Part shown: piece after piece, positions 55,772-64,000 of the stretch
How positions within the stretch are numbered: the stretch's first letter is position 1
Layout: the number at the start of each line of letters is the position of its first letter
DNA from: JAUIAI01 sp050633665
Lineage (GTDB): Bacteria > Pseudomonadota > Gammaproteobacteria > Burkholderiales > Burkholderiaceae_E
Assembly: GCA_050633665.1 (NCBI GenBank)
Contig: JBOEGY010000007.1
Location: forward strand, 186,001-250,000
DNA: 64,000 nucleotides
Reading direction: 5' to 3'
Program-made: the position numbers and the translations under genes
Notes under the pieces: generated by a model
What the model was told of the DNA's origin: nothing
What the model saw: the letters and a program-made list of their open reading frames with translations, nothing else
Database searches by the model: none

Positions 55772-56442
55772 TCGCACGGGCCATTGGCTGGCTGATCGCT
55801 ACTGGTAGTGTTGTTGGTTTGATCGCCTACGGTCTTACGGCCCACCAATTCAGTGTCGTCGATGACCGGTCCGCAATCAGCTACCTTTTTGCGATTGCCT
55901 CCATTTTCTGCGTATTGGCAATCGCCGCACTCATGAACAAGGCCTGGGGATTGCTTATCCTGATCCTGCTGGGCGGCGCTGTGTTCGGCTGGTGGTTCTG
56001 GCAACAGGCGCAGCTAAGCACCACCTGGATATATCTGATTCAACACGCCGGCGCACACGGCAGTCTGGCCGTTTTTTTCGGGCTATCGTTACTGCCAGGT
56101 CGAATCCCACTGGTTACCAGAATGGCATCACTGGTGCACACGACTACCAACCCACAACGTGACCGCTACACCCGACAAGTCACCTGGGCCTGGACTGCCT
56201 ATTTCGCGGTTACCGCCAGCGCGTCAATCCTGTTGTTCAGTACCGGTCAGACGCTGGCCTGGTCGTGGCTTGTCAATATCCTGGCATTGCCATTGATGAT
56301 TACCATGTTCGTCATCGAGTTCATGATTCGCCGCTGGCGACTGCCCGATGATGGCCCGACCAGACTCTCAGACGGCTGGCGAGCCTATCAACGACTACGC
56401 GCCGGGGAAGCCGGCGGCAGAACAATCGGTGGGCCGAGATGA
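55768..56442 (+). CDS. COG4648-type membrane protein
   Basis: 224 residues, GTG start, with about six hydrophobic helices and a basic C-terminal tail. The family is a constant member of aryl-polyene-type clusters, but its role is unknown. It overlaps genes on both sides by 4 nt (GTGA, ATGA), which supports the unusual start codon. Confidence 0.82.
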   Translation: MIARAIGWLIATGSVVGLIAYGLTAHQFSVVDDRSAISYLFAIASIFCVLAIAALMNKAWGLLILILLGGAVFGWWFWQQAQLSTTWIYLIQHAGAHGSLAVFFGLSLLPGRIPLVTRMASLVHTTTNPQRDRYTRQVTWAWTAYFAVTASASILLFSTGQTLAWSWLVNILALPLMITMFVIEFMIRRWRLPDDGPTRLSDGWRAYQRLRAGEAGGRTIGGPR

Positions 56443-57791
56443 GCCGGCTTCTGGCAATGCTGCCCTGTCATCAGCCGCAGGATCCGGTTGCTTTCATGCA
56501 GGGCGAACCGGTCAGCGCAGAGCAATTGGCCGCAGATGCGCAAGCGCTCGCCAGCCGGCTGCCGGCATCGGGTCAGATGCTAAACGGTTGCACGGACCGC
56601 TACTGGTTTCTTGTTGGCCTGGCTGCCGCCATGATGCGCGGCCACCTGAGTGTGCTTCCGCACAATCAGGTTCCTGACACCTTGACCCTGCTTCGCCAGG
56701 AATTCTCCGACCTCTACTACCTGAGCGGCCCGGCCGCCGACATTCCGGATCTGCCGGCCGTTGAACTGGACTGCGTGCATACCGCGCCAGCAAGTGCCAG
56801 GATCGAACAACTGAGTTTTCCAGCCGACCAGTTATGCGCCTGTCTGTTTACATCAGGCTCAACCGGGCGCCCGGTGGCCTATACCCGTCGCTGGTCCGTG
56901 GTCTTGAATAGCGCCAAGGCGGCAGCAGACCGGTTTGGCATGACTGCCGATCAGCCGTGGACGGCGATTGCAACCGTCCCGGCTCAACACTCGTATGGTT
57001 TTGAATCGAGCGTTCTTCTGACCCTGATCACAGGTGGCGCTGTTTGCGCTGAGCGCCCTTTTTACCCGGCCGATATCGCCCATAGTATTGAGCAGCTTCC
57101 GCGGCCTCGGGTTCTGGTGACAACGCCGGTGCATTTGCGCGCCTTGCTCGGCGCCCAGGTGACGGTGCCACCGCTGGACATGATGATCTCGGCAACCTCG
57201 TTACTGCCGGTTGAACTGGCCGCCTCAGCGGAAGACAAACTGCGCGCACCATTGCAGGAAGTCTATGGTGCGACCGAATCCGGTCAGACGGCTACCCGGC
57301 GCCCGGTTCACGACACCCGCTGGACGCCACTGAAAGGTGTGACCATAACCAACCGAAACGGTCGGGCCTATGCCAGCGGCGATTATGTTGGGTCCGATGT
57401 TCTGCTCAGCGATTTCCTTGAGATTGAAGCCGACGGGAGATTTCAACTGCTGGGCCGTACCGCCGACCTGGTGAATGTCGCCGGCAAACGCGGCTCGATT
57501 GCCCAGCTCAATGCACAGCTCAACGACATTGCAGGCGTTACCGACGGTGTTTTTCTACTGACTGATTCCACCGATGACCTGGTCCGCCTGACTGCTTTCT
57601 TTGTTTCTGCCACGCTCACCCGGGCTCAGGTGTTAGAGCAATTGAAACAGAAGATTGAATCGGCTTTTATGCCCCGTCCGCTCATCCAGCTTGAAGCCAT
57701 TCCGCGCGACGGCACAGGCAAGGCGACCCGCCAAAGACTACTGGACTTACTGTCAGCGCACGGTGGCGCGCACCGGAGTGATTTACCATGA
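56439..57791 (+). CDS. AMP-dependent acyl ligase of aryl-polyene cluster
   Basis: 450 residues of the acyl-AMP-ligase superfamily, somewhat short. It has FTSGSTGRPVAYTR (the A3-like loop, without the usual Lys), VYGATESG (A5-like) and FQLLGRTADLVNVAGKRGS (A8-like); a C-terminal GTGKATR resembles A10. In aryl-polyene clusters such a ligase primes the carrier protein with an aromatic acid. ATGA overlaps join it to both neighbours. Confidence 0.87.
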   Translation: MSRLLAMLPCHQPQDPVAFMQGEPVSAEQLAADAQALASRLPASGQMLNGCTDRYWFLVGLAAAMMRGHLSVLPHNQVPDTLTLLRQEFSDLYYLSGPAADIPDLPAVELDCVHTAPASARIEQLSFPADQLCACLFTSGSTGRPVAYTRRWSVVLNSAKAAADRFGMTADQPWTAIATVPAQHSYGFESSVLLTLITGGAVCAERPFYPADIAHSIEQLPRPRVLVTTPVHLRALLGAQVTVPPLDMMISATSLLPVELAASAEDKLRAPLQEVYGATESGQTATRRPVHDTRWTPLKGVTITNRNGRAYASGDYVGSDVLLSDFLEIEADGRFQLLGRTADLVNVAGKRGSIAQLNAQLNDIAGVTDGVFLLTDSTDDLVRLTAFFVSATLTRAQVLEQLKQKIESAFMPRPLIQLEAIPRDGTGKATRQRLLDLLSAHGGAHRSDLP

Positions 57792-58114
57792 CCGAACCGG
57801 CCGATTTGCTGATCAGCATCGACGCCCAGCCCGCATGGGCCGCCGGACACTTCCCCAACGACCCCATCCTGCCGGGCGCAAAACTGCTTGATCTGGTCGT
57901 ACAGGCTTTGCACCGGGCCGGCGTGCTGGAAGATACCGCCTGCGAAATCGCCCAGACTAAATTTACCGCGCCGGTGCGTCCAGGCGATAAGGTCCGACTC
58001 AGCTGGACCAATACCGCAAGTCGGATCCGTTATGTCTGCGAAGTAGGCACAAGCGTAGTCGCCAGCGGACAGATCACCACCAAGCCCCTCTTACCTCCCG
58101 CTGCCAGTCGTTAA
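57788..58114 (+). CDS. ApeI-like 3-hydroxyacyl-ACP dehydratase
   Basis: 108 residues with a single hotdog fold: HFPNDPILPGAKLLDLV is the FabA/FabZ-like active-site helix region seen in ApeI proteins. It would introduce the double bonds of a polyene chain on the carrier protein. The stop overlaps the next ATG as TAATG. Confidence 0.85.
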   Translation: MTEPADLLISIDAQPAWAAGHFPNDPILPGAKLLDLVVQALHRAGVLEDTACEIAQTKFTAPVRPGDKVRLSWTNTASRIRYVCEVGTSVVASGQITTKPLLPPAASR

Positions 58115-59052
58115 TGAGCCGCGCGCCGGAACAACCCACCTGGACTAACCGCCCGGAAGTCGGCAGCGATCTGTCGCTACGCCTGATGGTCTGGCTGACG
58201 CGCGTTCTGGGGCGCTCGGCCGTACGGCTGACGCTCACACCAATTGCCTGCTGGTTCTGGTTGACCACGCCGTCAGCCCGCCGTGACTCGGCCTTCTATC
58301 TGAGCCGAGTCCTGAACCGGCCGGCAACCGCGCGCGACACCTTCAATCACTACCGTACGTTCGCGGCAACCATTCTGGACCGGGTCTATTTCCTCCGCGG
58401 CAATAGGGAACTATTCGATTTAACGATTATCGGTCGCGACAACCTGTACCGCCACCTCGAGAAAGGCAACGGCGTGTTGATGATTGGCGCCCATATGGGC
58501 AGTTCTGAAGCATTGCGGATCATGGCTCGCAACCAGCAGAAATGGGACGTCAGCATGGCCATGTTTGAGGAGAACGCGCAAAAGATCGGGCGGGTCTTAC
58601 GTGCCGTTGACCCGCAGTTGTCGGACATGATTATCCCTCTTGGTCGAGTCGACTCAATGCTGAGAATTCAGGCTCGTCTTGACCGTGGCGATATGGTCGG
58701 TTTTTTGGCAGACCGCGCATTCGGCGACGCGCCAGCTCAGATCATAGATTTTCTTGGCGCACCAGCAGCATTCCCCAGTGGCGTCCTGCGCATGGCGGCA
58801 GTCCTGAAGCGACCGGTAGTCGCCATGGCCGGTCTGTATCTGGGCGGCAATCGATATGAATTGCATTTTGTCGAACTGACCGATTTCACGGACATCGCAC
58901 GTTCCGGCCGAAAACAGGCAATCGAACAGGCGTTGAATCAGTACGCAAAAACACTTGAAACCCTATGCCTGCGGGCACCGTTCAATTGGTTTAACTTCTT
59001 TGATTTCTGGGCCACTGCCCGGCAATCGCAAGTTCACAAGAGGTCTCAATGA
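58114..59052 (+). CDS. LpxL-family acyltransferase
   Basis: 312 residues. GAHMGSSEAL provides the H-x4-E catalytic motif of the lipid A late acyltransferase family; MVGFLADRAFGD and FNWFNFFDFW near the C-terminus are also family segments. In aryl-polyene clusters a related protein attaches the chain to a membrane anchor. ATGA overlap with the LolA-like gene. Confidence 0.9.
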   Translation: MSRAPEQPTWTNRPEVGSDLSLRLMVWLTRVLGRSAVRLTLTPIACWFWLTTPSARRDSAFYLSRVLNRPATARDTFNHYRTFAATILDRVYFLRGNRELFDLTIIGRDNLYRHLEKGNGVLMIGAHMGSSEALRIMARNQQKWDVSMAMFEENAQKIGRVLRAVDPQLSDMIIPLGRVDSMLRIQARLDRGDMVGFLADRAFGDAPAQIIDFLGAPAAFPSGVLRMAAVLKRPVVAMAGLYLGGNRYELHFVELTDFTDIARSGRKQAIEQALNQYAKTLETLCLRAPFNWFNFFDFWATARQSQVHKRSQ

Positions 59053-59648
59053 TAATCGGCCGATCCCACACAATGCTGTTCAGCTTGCTGCTAGCGTCAG
59101 CGCTTATTGCTCCCGCTAACACGGCACAAGCTGACAGCAACCAGCAAACCCTTGAAGAACTGTTTGCCAATCGAACCACCCAGTCAGCGCAACACGCGCA
59201 GTTTGTCGAGATACGAACCATCGGTGAACTGGATCTTCCGCTCGAGTCGCGGGGCGAATTGCATTTTGAACCGCCGGCGACCTTGCGCAAGAAAACACTC
59301 GCACCGCTGGCGGAAACAATGGAGCTGACAGGCGACAGCCTGTCGATCACGATCAACGGGACGACGCGCAGCCTGCCGCTGGACGCCGTACCGGCGGCCG
59401 CGGCCCTGGCCAGCGCCCTGCGCGGTTTGTTGGCGGGAAACGCAGCAGATGTCGAAGCTCATTTCAAAATGGAATTCAGCGCTTCGGACGCCTCAGCCTG
59501 GACACTTCACCTGACACCGATCAGCCGCAGTGTCAGTAACGTCCTGGAGCAAATGACGGTATCTGGCGCCGGCACGCGAATCGCGCAAATTGAGATTCGT
59601 CAGACCAATGGTGACGAGTCGGTCATGCGCATCCTCTCTTCTTCATAA
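59049..59648 (+). CDS. LolA-like outer-membrane lipoprotein carrier homologue
   Basis: 199 residues with a signal peptide (LFSLLLASALIAPANTAQA) and a LolA-like beta fold: FVEIRTIGELDLPLESRGELHFEPPATLRKKTLAP. LolA-like proteins in aryl-polyene clusters are thought to carry the lipid product through the periplasm together with the MMPL exporter encoded next. Confidence 0.88.
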   Translation: MIIGRSHTMLFSLLLASALIAPANTAQADSNQQTLEELFANRTTQSAQHAQFVEIRTIGELDLPLESRGELHFEPPATLRKKTLAPLAETMELTGDSLSITINGTTRSLPLDAVPAAAALASALRGLLAGNAADVEAHFKMEFSASDASAWTLHLTPISRSVSNVLEQMTVSGAGTRIAQIEIRQTNGDESVMRILSSS

Positions 59649-59661
59649 CCAGGCTCGGCGA

Positions 59662-62022
59662 ATGTCTTCCCGAGCCTTGATCTTTCTGGTCTGGACTGTT
59701 GCGCTGTTGATCGCCATAGTCGTCGTGGCTCGCGCACCATTGCTCACCGACATGAGCGTCTTTCTACCGACCGCACCAAGCGCAGAGCAAAAGCTGCTGA
59801 TTGCCAACCTGCAACAAGGCGAATCAGCGCGCACGCTACTGATATCGGTGGGTCCTGTCGATCCGGAGCGGCAAGCAGAAGTCTCGGCCCAACTGGTGAA
59901 TCAGTGGCGTGAGCTTAGCGCAGTCGACTCTGCCAGCAATGGCAATCTCGACGACTTTGCCGTTGAGCGGAACAAGCTTTTAGAGTTGCGCTACCTGTTA
60001 AGCGACAACGATAACGGCCGCGCATTTGAACCGCCGGCCCTGACCGCCAGTTTGACCCAGGCTCGCGGACTACTCGCCAGTTCGGCCGGCCTGTTCAACA
60101 AACAGACTATCCTGCGTGACCCCACAGGTAGCGCTCTGCAGAGTCTGCAACGACTGGCCGGTGCCGGTGGCCCCAAACGCCATGATGGCGTGTGGGTCGA
60201 CGCGCCAGGCGAGCATCTGTTGTTTATCCTGACGATTGGCATTGACGGCGCAGACCTCGACGCTCAAGAGCGCGTGCTTCGCCAAATTAAAACACCGTTC
60301 GAATCCCGCACGGATCTGGGCGCGGCAACCATAACCCTGACCGGCGCGCCGGTGTTCGCCGTTGAGTCCCGCAATCAGATTCGTGGTGACGTAATCACCC
60401 TGAGCAGCATCGGCCTGGCCTTGATCGTCAGCCTGCTATTACTGATATTCAGGTCACTTGCAGTTCTGGCGGTCGCACTGGTGCCGTTATTCGCGGCGGT
60501 GTTGTGCGGGTCTGCCGCAGTTGTAATGGGGTTCGGGTCTGCTCATGCCTTAACGCTGGGATTCGGGGTCGCCCTGATTGGCGAATGTGTCGACTACGCG
60601 CTCTATCACCTGGTTCACAGACATACTGACAAACCACGTGATGCTGCTTTTTGGGCGCCGATCAGACTGGGCGTCCTGACCTCACTGACCGGCTTTGCCG
60701 CCCTGTTTTTTTCGGACTTCCCCGGTCTGTCGCAACTGGCTGTTTTTGCGATTATTGGTCTGAGCGCCGGATTCCTGACCACTCGCTGGCTCATGCCATT
60801 ACTGCCTCTGCCGGCCCCCACCCGCATAGCAGTCAGAAGAATGTCGGGGCTTGAGCAAGCGCTCAGACGTCTCGCCGGGCAACTGGCAACCGTGCGCACC
60901 TGGGCGCTTTGTCTGGTGGCAATCTGCCTGGTAATTGCCACCAGCCACCGAGGCTCTCTATGGAGCACGGATATAGCGGCGCTTAACCCTGTGTCAGCCC
61001 AGGCCCGACAGCTTGATACCGCGATGCGTGAAGCCCTTGGCGGGCCTGACATCAATACCATGGTGTTGGTGCGCGCTGACCGACCCGGACAAGACGTTCT
61101 GAATGCGACCGATGCGGTCAGCCGGGAACTGCGAGCCTTGGCCGCGCTCGGCCAGTTTAAAAGCATCAAAACGGTTACTGATCTGCTCCCGTCGGTCGAA
61201 GTCCAGGCGCGGCGCCAGCAGTCATTGCCGAGTGCTCAACAACTACGCTCTCGCATCAGCGAGATTCAGCCCCAGACCGGCCTCCCGGTCAGGGCCTTAA
61301 GCACTTTCATTAAAGAAGTCTCTGCAGCTCGAACCCGCACACCGGTTTCCGCCGACGACTATCAGGGCACGCGGCTCGCAGCCACCATCAACTCTTTGAT
61401 GACCCGCATCGACGGACGTAACGCGGCGATCATTACACTCGAAACAAATCCGGATAGACCAGTCTCTTCGATCAGGCTGCAGAATGACTTGAACCAGGCG
61501 CTTGAGGGTAATGCGGCGCTGACTGACGCGAGCGTTGATGTGTTGAACCTGAAGAACCGCACAGACGAACTCTATGCCGGCTATATCCATGACGCGCTCA
61601 AGCTCTCGCTTACCGGCGCTGTTGCGATTCTGGCTCTACTAATTGTTGCACTGCGCCGCTGGCAATCAGTGATCCGCGTCATCTTGCCGATTGTTGGTGC
61701 GCTGGCGATAATTGTCGCCGGCTTTGCGCTGAGCGGCACTGCCATGCATTTGCTACATCTGGTTGGCCTGTTGCTCGTCGCAGCAATCGGCTCGAACTAT
61801 GCCCTGGTCCTGGCTGAAAGCGCCCGAGCCGAAAACGAACAATCACTGATCCTGGCGCCGCTTGTATTGGCCACTCTGACGACGGTGGCCGGATTCGGTG
61901 TACTGGCGGCATCCAGTATCCCCCTGCTTTCGGCGCTGGGTATTACGGTTGGAGTGGGGGCGCCGCTGGTGCTGATTCTGGCGGCGACCGCAAGTCGCAC
62001 CCATGAGCAAGCGATCATATGA
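59662..62022 (+). CDS. MMPL-family RND-type exporter
   Basis: 786 residues with two repeats, each of a large periplasmic loop and about five to six membrane helices (first block ~250-400, second ~650-785). GFGVALIGECVDYALY (~300) in the first block and LLLVAAIGSNYALVLAES in the second are the conserved MMPL segments. It should export a lipid-like product, probably the polyene. I used the ATG 14 nt after the LolA stop, not an in-frame ATG 72 nt earlier. Confidence 0.92.
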   Translation: MSSRALIFLVWTVALLIAIVVVARAPLLTDMSVFLPTAPSAEQKLLIANLQQGESARTLLISVGPVDPERQAEVSAQLVNQWRELSAVDSASNGNLDDFAVERNKLLELRYLLSDNDNGRAFEPPALTASLTQARGLLASSAGLFNKQTILRDPTGSALQSLQRLAGAGGPKRHDGVWVDAPGEHLLFILTIGIDGADLDAQERVLRQIKTPFESRTDLGAATITLTGAPVFAVESRNQIRGDVITLSSIGLALIVSLLLLIFRSLAVLAVALVPLFAAVLCGSAAVVMGFGSAHALTLGFGVALIGECVDYALYHLVHRHTDKPRDAAFWAPIRLGVLTSLTGFAALFFSDFPGLSQLAVFAIIGLSAGFLTTRWLMPLLPLPAPTRIAVRRMSGLEQALRRLAGQLATVRTWALCLVAICLVIATSHRGSLWSTDIAALNPVSAQARQLDTAMREALGGPDINTMVLVRADRPGQDVLNATDAVSRELRALAALGQFKSIKTVTDLLPSVEVQARRQQSLPSAQQLRSRISEIQPQTGLPVRALSTFIKEVSAARTRTPVSADDYQGTRLAATINSLMTRIDGRNAAIITLETNPDRPVSSIRLQNDLNQALEGNAALTDASVDVLNLKNRTDELYAGYIHDALKLSLTGAVAILALLIVALRRWQSVIRVILPIVGALAIIVAGFALSGTAMHLLHLVGLLLVAAIGSNYALVLAESARAENEQSLILAPLVLATLTTVAGFGVLAASSIPLLSALGITVGVGAPLVLILAATASRTHEQAII

Positions 62023-62831
62023 AACGACGAAACGCGTTGTTGCTGATGACCGCAAGCTTGCCGGCCGCTTGCACCTTCCTGCGGTCGGACAACGTTCCGA
62101 TCCATCAGATTTTCGACACCTTGCCCGGCAATCCGGAGCAACGGACACTTCTGATCTTCCTGCCGGGCCTGCTCGACTATGCCGAGGACTTCGATCGATA
62201 CGGGTTCAATCAAACGGTACGCGCCGCACGCCTGCCGATTGACATGATCTCGGTTGACGCGAATCTGCACTATTTTCAGAACGGCTCAATTGTCGAGCGG
62301 ATCGTCAATGATGTGATTGAACCGGCCCGCCAGCGCGGGTACCGACGCATCTGGCTCGCCGGCATCTCACTGGGCGGGCTTGGCGCCATGTTAGTGGCCT
62401 CCAGCTTCGCCGGCCTTGACGGGCTGATATCGATCGCGCCGTTCCTGGGTCGGGAGTCCTCGCTGGCAGAAATCAAAGCGGCTGGTGGCCATGCCAACTG
62501 GCAGCCAACCCCCGCCAGCAAAATGCTGCAATGGGAACGTGATCTGCACCTGTGGCTTAAAATGTCCCTGTCCGGCGCTGCGGATCCCTCTTCGGCCGAC
62601 AAGACCCGTATTATCCTTGGGTATGCCCGGCAAGATCGATATGCTGTCGAACAACGTGAGCTGGCGGCAAAGTTACCGCCGAACGACGTCATCACGGTTG
62701 ACGGCCAACATGACTGGCCTGCCTGGCAACACATCTGGCAGCAGATTATCAATAAGCACGGCATGATGATCGCCGGCTTTTCTGACCGGCACCCCGAGCC
62801 CCTCTCTGCCACGCGACGTTCGCCCTCATGA
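62019..62831 (+). CDS. Alpha/beta hydrolase, exported
   Basis: 270 residues with an N-terminal signal (KRRNALLLMTASLPAAC; the Cys hints at a lipoprotein but Pro at -3 is atypical). GISLGGLGA holds the nucleophile Ser, and GQHDWPAW a likely catalytic His. It may release or transfer acyl chains in the envelope. ATGA overlaps bind it to the exporter and deacetylase genes. Confidence 0.85.
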   Translation: MKRRNALLLMTASLPAACTFLRSDNVPIHQIFDTLPGNPEQRTLLIFLPGLLDYAEDFDRYGFNQTVRAARLPIDMISVDANLHYFQNGSIVERIVNDVIEPARQRGYRRIWLAGISLGGLGAMLVASSFAGLDGLISIAPFLGRESSLAEIKAAGGHANWQPTPASKMLQWERDLHLWLKMSLSGAADPSSADKTRIILGYARQDRYAVEQRELAAKLPPNDVITVDGQHDWPAWQHIWQQIINKHGMMIAGFSDRHPEPLSATRRSPS

Positions 62832-63655
62832 CCCCGTCAAATCGTTTAAACCTTCCACCTAACCCAGTCTTTCCGAGAGTCTTGCCGGCTTCGATCGCCT
62901 GGCATGGCGCCATGGCTGCGGGTATGGCGCTTACTCCGCACTGGTGGCCGATCTGGCTCGGCGGAACCGTCGCCAACCATGCCGCGCTCTGCGCCGCGAG
63001 CATGTTGCCACGCAGCCACTTGCTGGGACCAAACATCACCCGCCTGCCGGCCGACGCCCGGCGGCAACATCAGCTCTGCCTGACTTTCGATGACGGGCCG
63101 GACCCGGACATGACGCCGAAAGTTCTGGACTTACTCCATACGCACGACGCCACCGCCAGTTTTTTCTGTATCGGCACACAAATTCAGAAACACGGCGGCC
63201 TCGTGCACGACATTATCAATGCCGGCCATTCGGTTGAAAACCATACCCAGACCCACCACCATCGCTTCGCTTTTCGCGGTGCAGGCGGTCTGCATCAGGA
63301 AATCAAGCAGGCTCAGGAACAAATCACCGCACTGGATGTGCCGGCCCCGCGGTTTTTTCGAGCGCCGGCCGGGATGCGCAATCCGTTTCTGCAAACGGTA
63401 CTGGCCCGCCAGAATTTGCGGCTGACCAGCTGGACCCGACGCGGTTTTGACACCGTTGAAAAACAGCCGAATAAAGTATTGCAGCGGCTGACACGGAACC
63501 TGTCAGCCGGCGACATCCTGCTCTTACATGACGGCCACGGTGCAAAAACAGCCGATAGTCGCGCCGTTATTCTCGACGTCTTGCCCGAGCTGCTCAAGCA
63601 GATTAAGTCAGCCGGGCTACGTAGTGTCTCTCTTCCTATGGCTTTTGCACAGTGA
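62828..63655 (+). CDS. Polysaccharide deacetylase (NodB domain) family protein
   Basis: 275 residues. A short hydrophobic N-terminal region is followed by a NodB domain: LTFDDGPDP with the metal/base Asp pair, HSVENHTQTH with the metal His pair, RFFRAPAGMRN and ILLLHDGHG. Such enzymes remove N-acetyl groups from amino sugars. It suggests the product or its anchor is glycosylated. The stop overlaps the next GTG (GTGA). Confidence 0.9.
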   Translation: MTPSNRLNLPPNPVFPRVLPASIAWHGAMAAGMALTPHWWPIWLGGTVANHAALCAASMLPRSHLLGPNITRLPADARRQHQLCLTFDDGPDPDMTPKVLDLLHTHDATASFFCIGTQIQKHGGLVHDIINAGHSVENHTQTHHHRFAFRGAGGLHQEIKQAQEQITALDVPAPRFFRAPAGMRNPFLQTVLARQNLRLTSWTRRGFDTVEKQPNKVLQRLTRNLSAGDILLLHDGHGAKTADSRAVILDVLPELLKQIKSAGLRSVSLPMAFAQ

Positions 63656-64000
63656 CTCATCCCGTCTTCAAAGAAATCGCTAACCGAACCGCCGCCCGCT
63701 ATAAGCCTGGTGGTCGCTTTGCCATGGGATTTGCCCGCGGCAAATTGCTGGGCGACCCGGCGTTTGAATTTCTGATTCAATCCGGTCAACTGCGCCACAG
63801 CCAGAAGATTCTCGACCTCGGCTGCGGTCAAGGTTTACTGACCGCATTGCTGACCGAGTGCAGCGAAACGCATGCGCGCGGAGACTGGCCGGCGGACTGG
63901 CCAGCACCGCCACGTGCCGAAGTCCATGGCATCGAACTAATGGCAGCGGATGTTCACAGAGCACACGCCGCTCTGGGCCCACAGGCCAGTTTCGAAGTCG
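63652..64000 (+). CDS. Class I SAM methyltransferase, 3' end outside window
   Basis: First 116 residues of a frame still open at the window end. GTG start overlaps the upstream stop (GTGA). ILDLGCGQGLLTALL is a clear SAM-binding motif I, and EVHGIELMAADV follows as the second strand. It probably belongs to the same polyene-type operon. Substrate unknown; completeness cannot be judged. Confidence 0.8.
   Translation, partial: MTHPVFKEIANRTAARYKPGGRFAMGFARGKLLGDPAFEFLIQSGQLRHSQKILDLGCGQGLLTALLTECSETHARGDWPADWPAPPRAEVHGIELMAADVHRAHAALGPQASFEV

Noticed and set aside
59590..59661. Earlier start of the MMPL exporter inside the LolA-like gene
   Set aside because: The added residues are not membrane- or signal-like, and the ATG 14 nt after the LolA stop begins directly before the first helix.

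Overview
The window looks like chromosomal DNA of a gammaproteobacterium. This rests on gene content only: a full Gsp type II secretion operon with gspN and gspM, thyA-folA, a HAD-UbiA fusion, a NUDIX-metallo-beta-lactamase fusion, and the start of an aryl-polyene-type cluster. No rRNA or species marker is present, so genus is not called. Coding density is very high, and stop/start overlaps (ATGA, GTGA, TAATG) are common.

Positions 1-20340 hold a nonribosomal peptide (NRPS) locus that enters from the left edge. Module 1 is C-A-T-E. Between motifs A8 and A9 its adenylation domain carries an inserted domain of about 340 residues with a PP-loop ATP pyrophosphatase motif (SGGKDSS) and several Cys-x-x-Cys pairs, which recalls tRNA-thiolation enzymes and N-acetyl-sugar amidotransferases. 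In module 2 the adenylation domain is split over three genes joined by exact ATGA overlaps: C plus the A N-terminal part, a free-standing GAMT/RMT2-like methyltransferase, then the A C-terminal part plus T-E. Next come a stand-alone prolyl-AMP ligase, a free carrier protein and a prolyl-carrier dehydrogenase (PltF/PltL/PltE or AnaC/AnaD/AnaB type), which should make a pyrrole-2-carboxyl or pyrroline-carboxyl thioester. A C-T-TE release protein lies on the other strand and an ABC exporter follows. I infer a small D-residue-containing peptide with a proline-derived heterocycle, one N-methylated residue and an unusual sulfur or nitrogen modification. An unrelated HupE/UreJ-like membrane gene sits between the carrier protein and the dehydrogenase.

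Positions 20315-26247 hold an EgtD-type histidine methyltransferase, an ABC ATPase/FtsX-like permease/AttH-lipocalin trio, and a DUF1232 gene. A minus-strand terminator lies inside the 3' end of the attH-like gene.

Positions 26296-38517 are the type II secretion system: gspG-H-I-J-K-L-M-N-D-E-F on the minus strand and gspC divergent. A hairpin follows gspG and another overlaps the DUF1232 ribosome-binding site. Positions 38587-45076 hold thyA, folA, a flavodoxin-like gene, a degenerate CYTH-CHAD-like gene, tRNA-Arg(CCT), a Sel1-repeat protein and a HAD-UbiA fusion.

Positions 45155-55130 are acyl-CoA metabolism and housekeeping: crotonase, hotdog thioesterase, RraA-like, TauE/SafE permease, MaoC-like hydratase, thiolase, acyl-CoA dehydrogenase, an odd hydroxyacyl-CoA-dehydrogenase-like protein with an alternating histidine tract, and the NUDIX-MBL fusion.

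Positions 55454-64000 are a tightly coupled operon of aryl-polyene (Ape/xanthomonadin) type: carrier protein, COG4648 membrane protein, AMP-ligase, hotdog dehydratase, LpxL-like acyltransferase, LolA-like carrier, MMPL exporter, alpha/beta hydrolase, NodB deacetylase and a methyltransferase that leaves the window. Its ketosynthases, if present, lie beyond the right edge.
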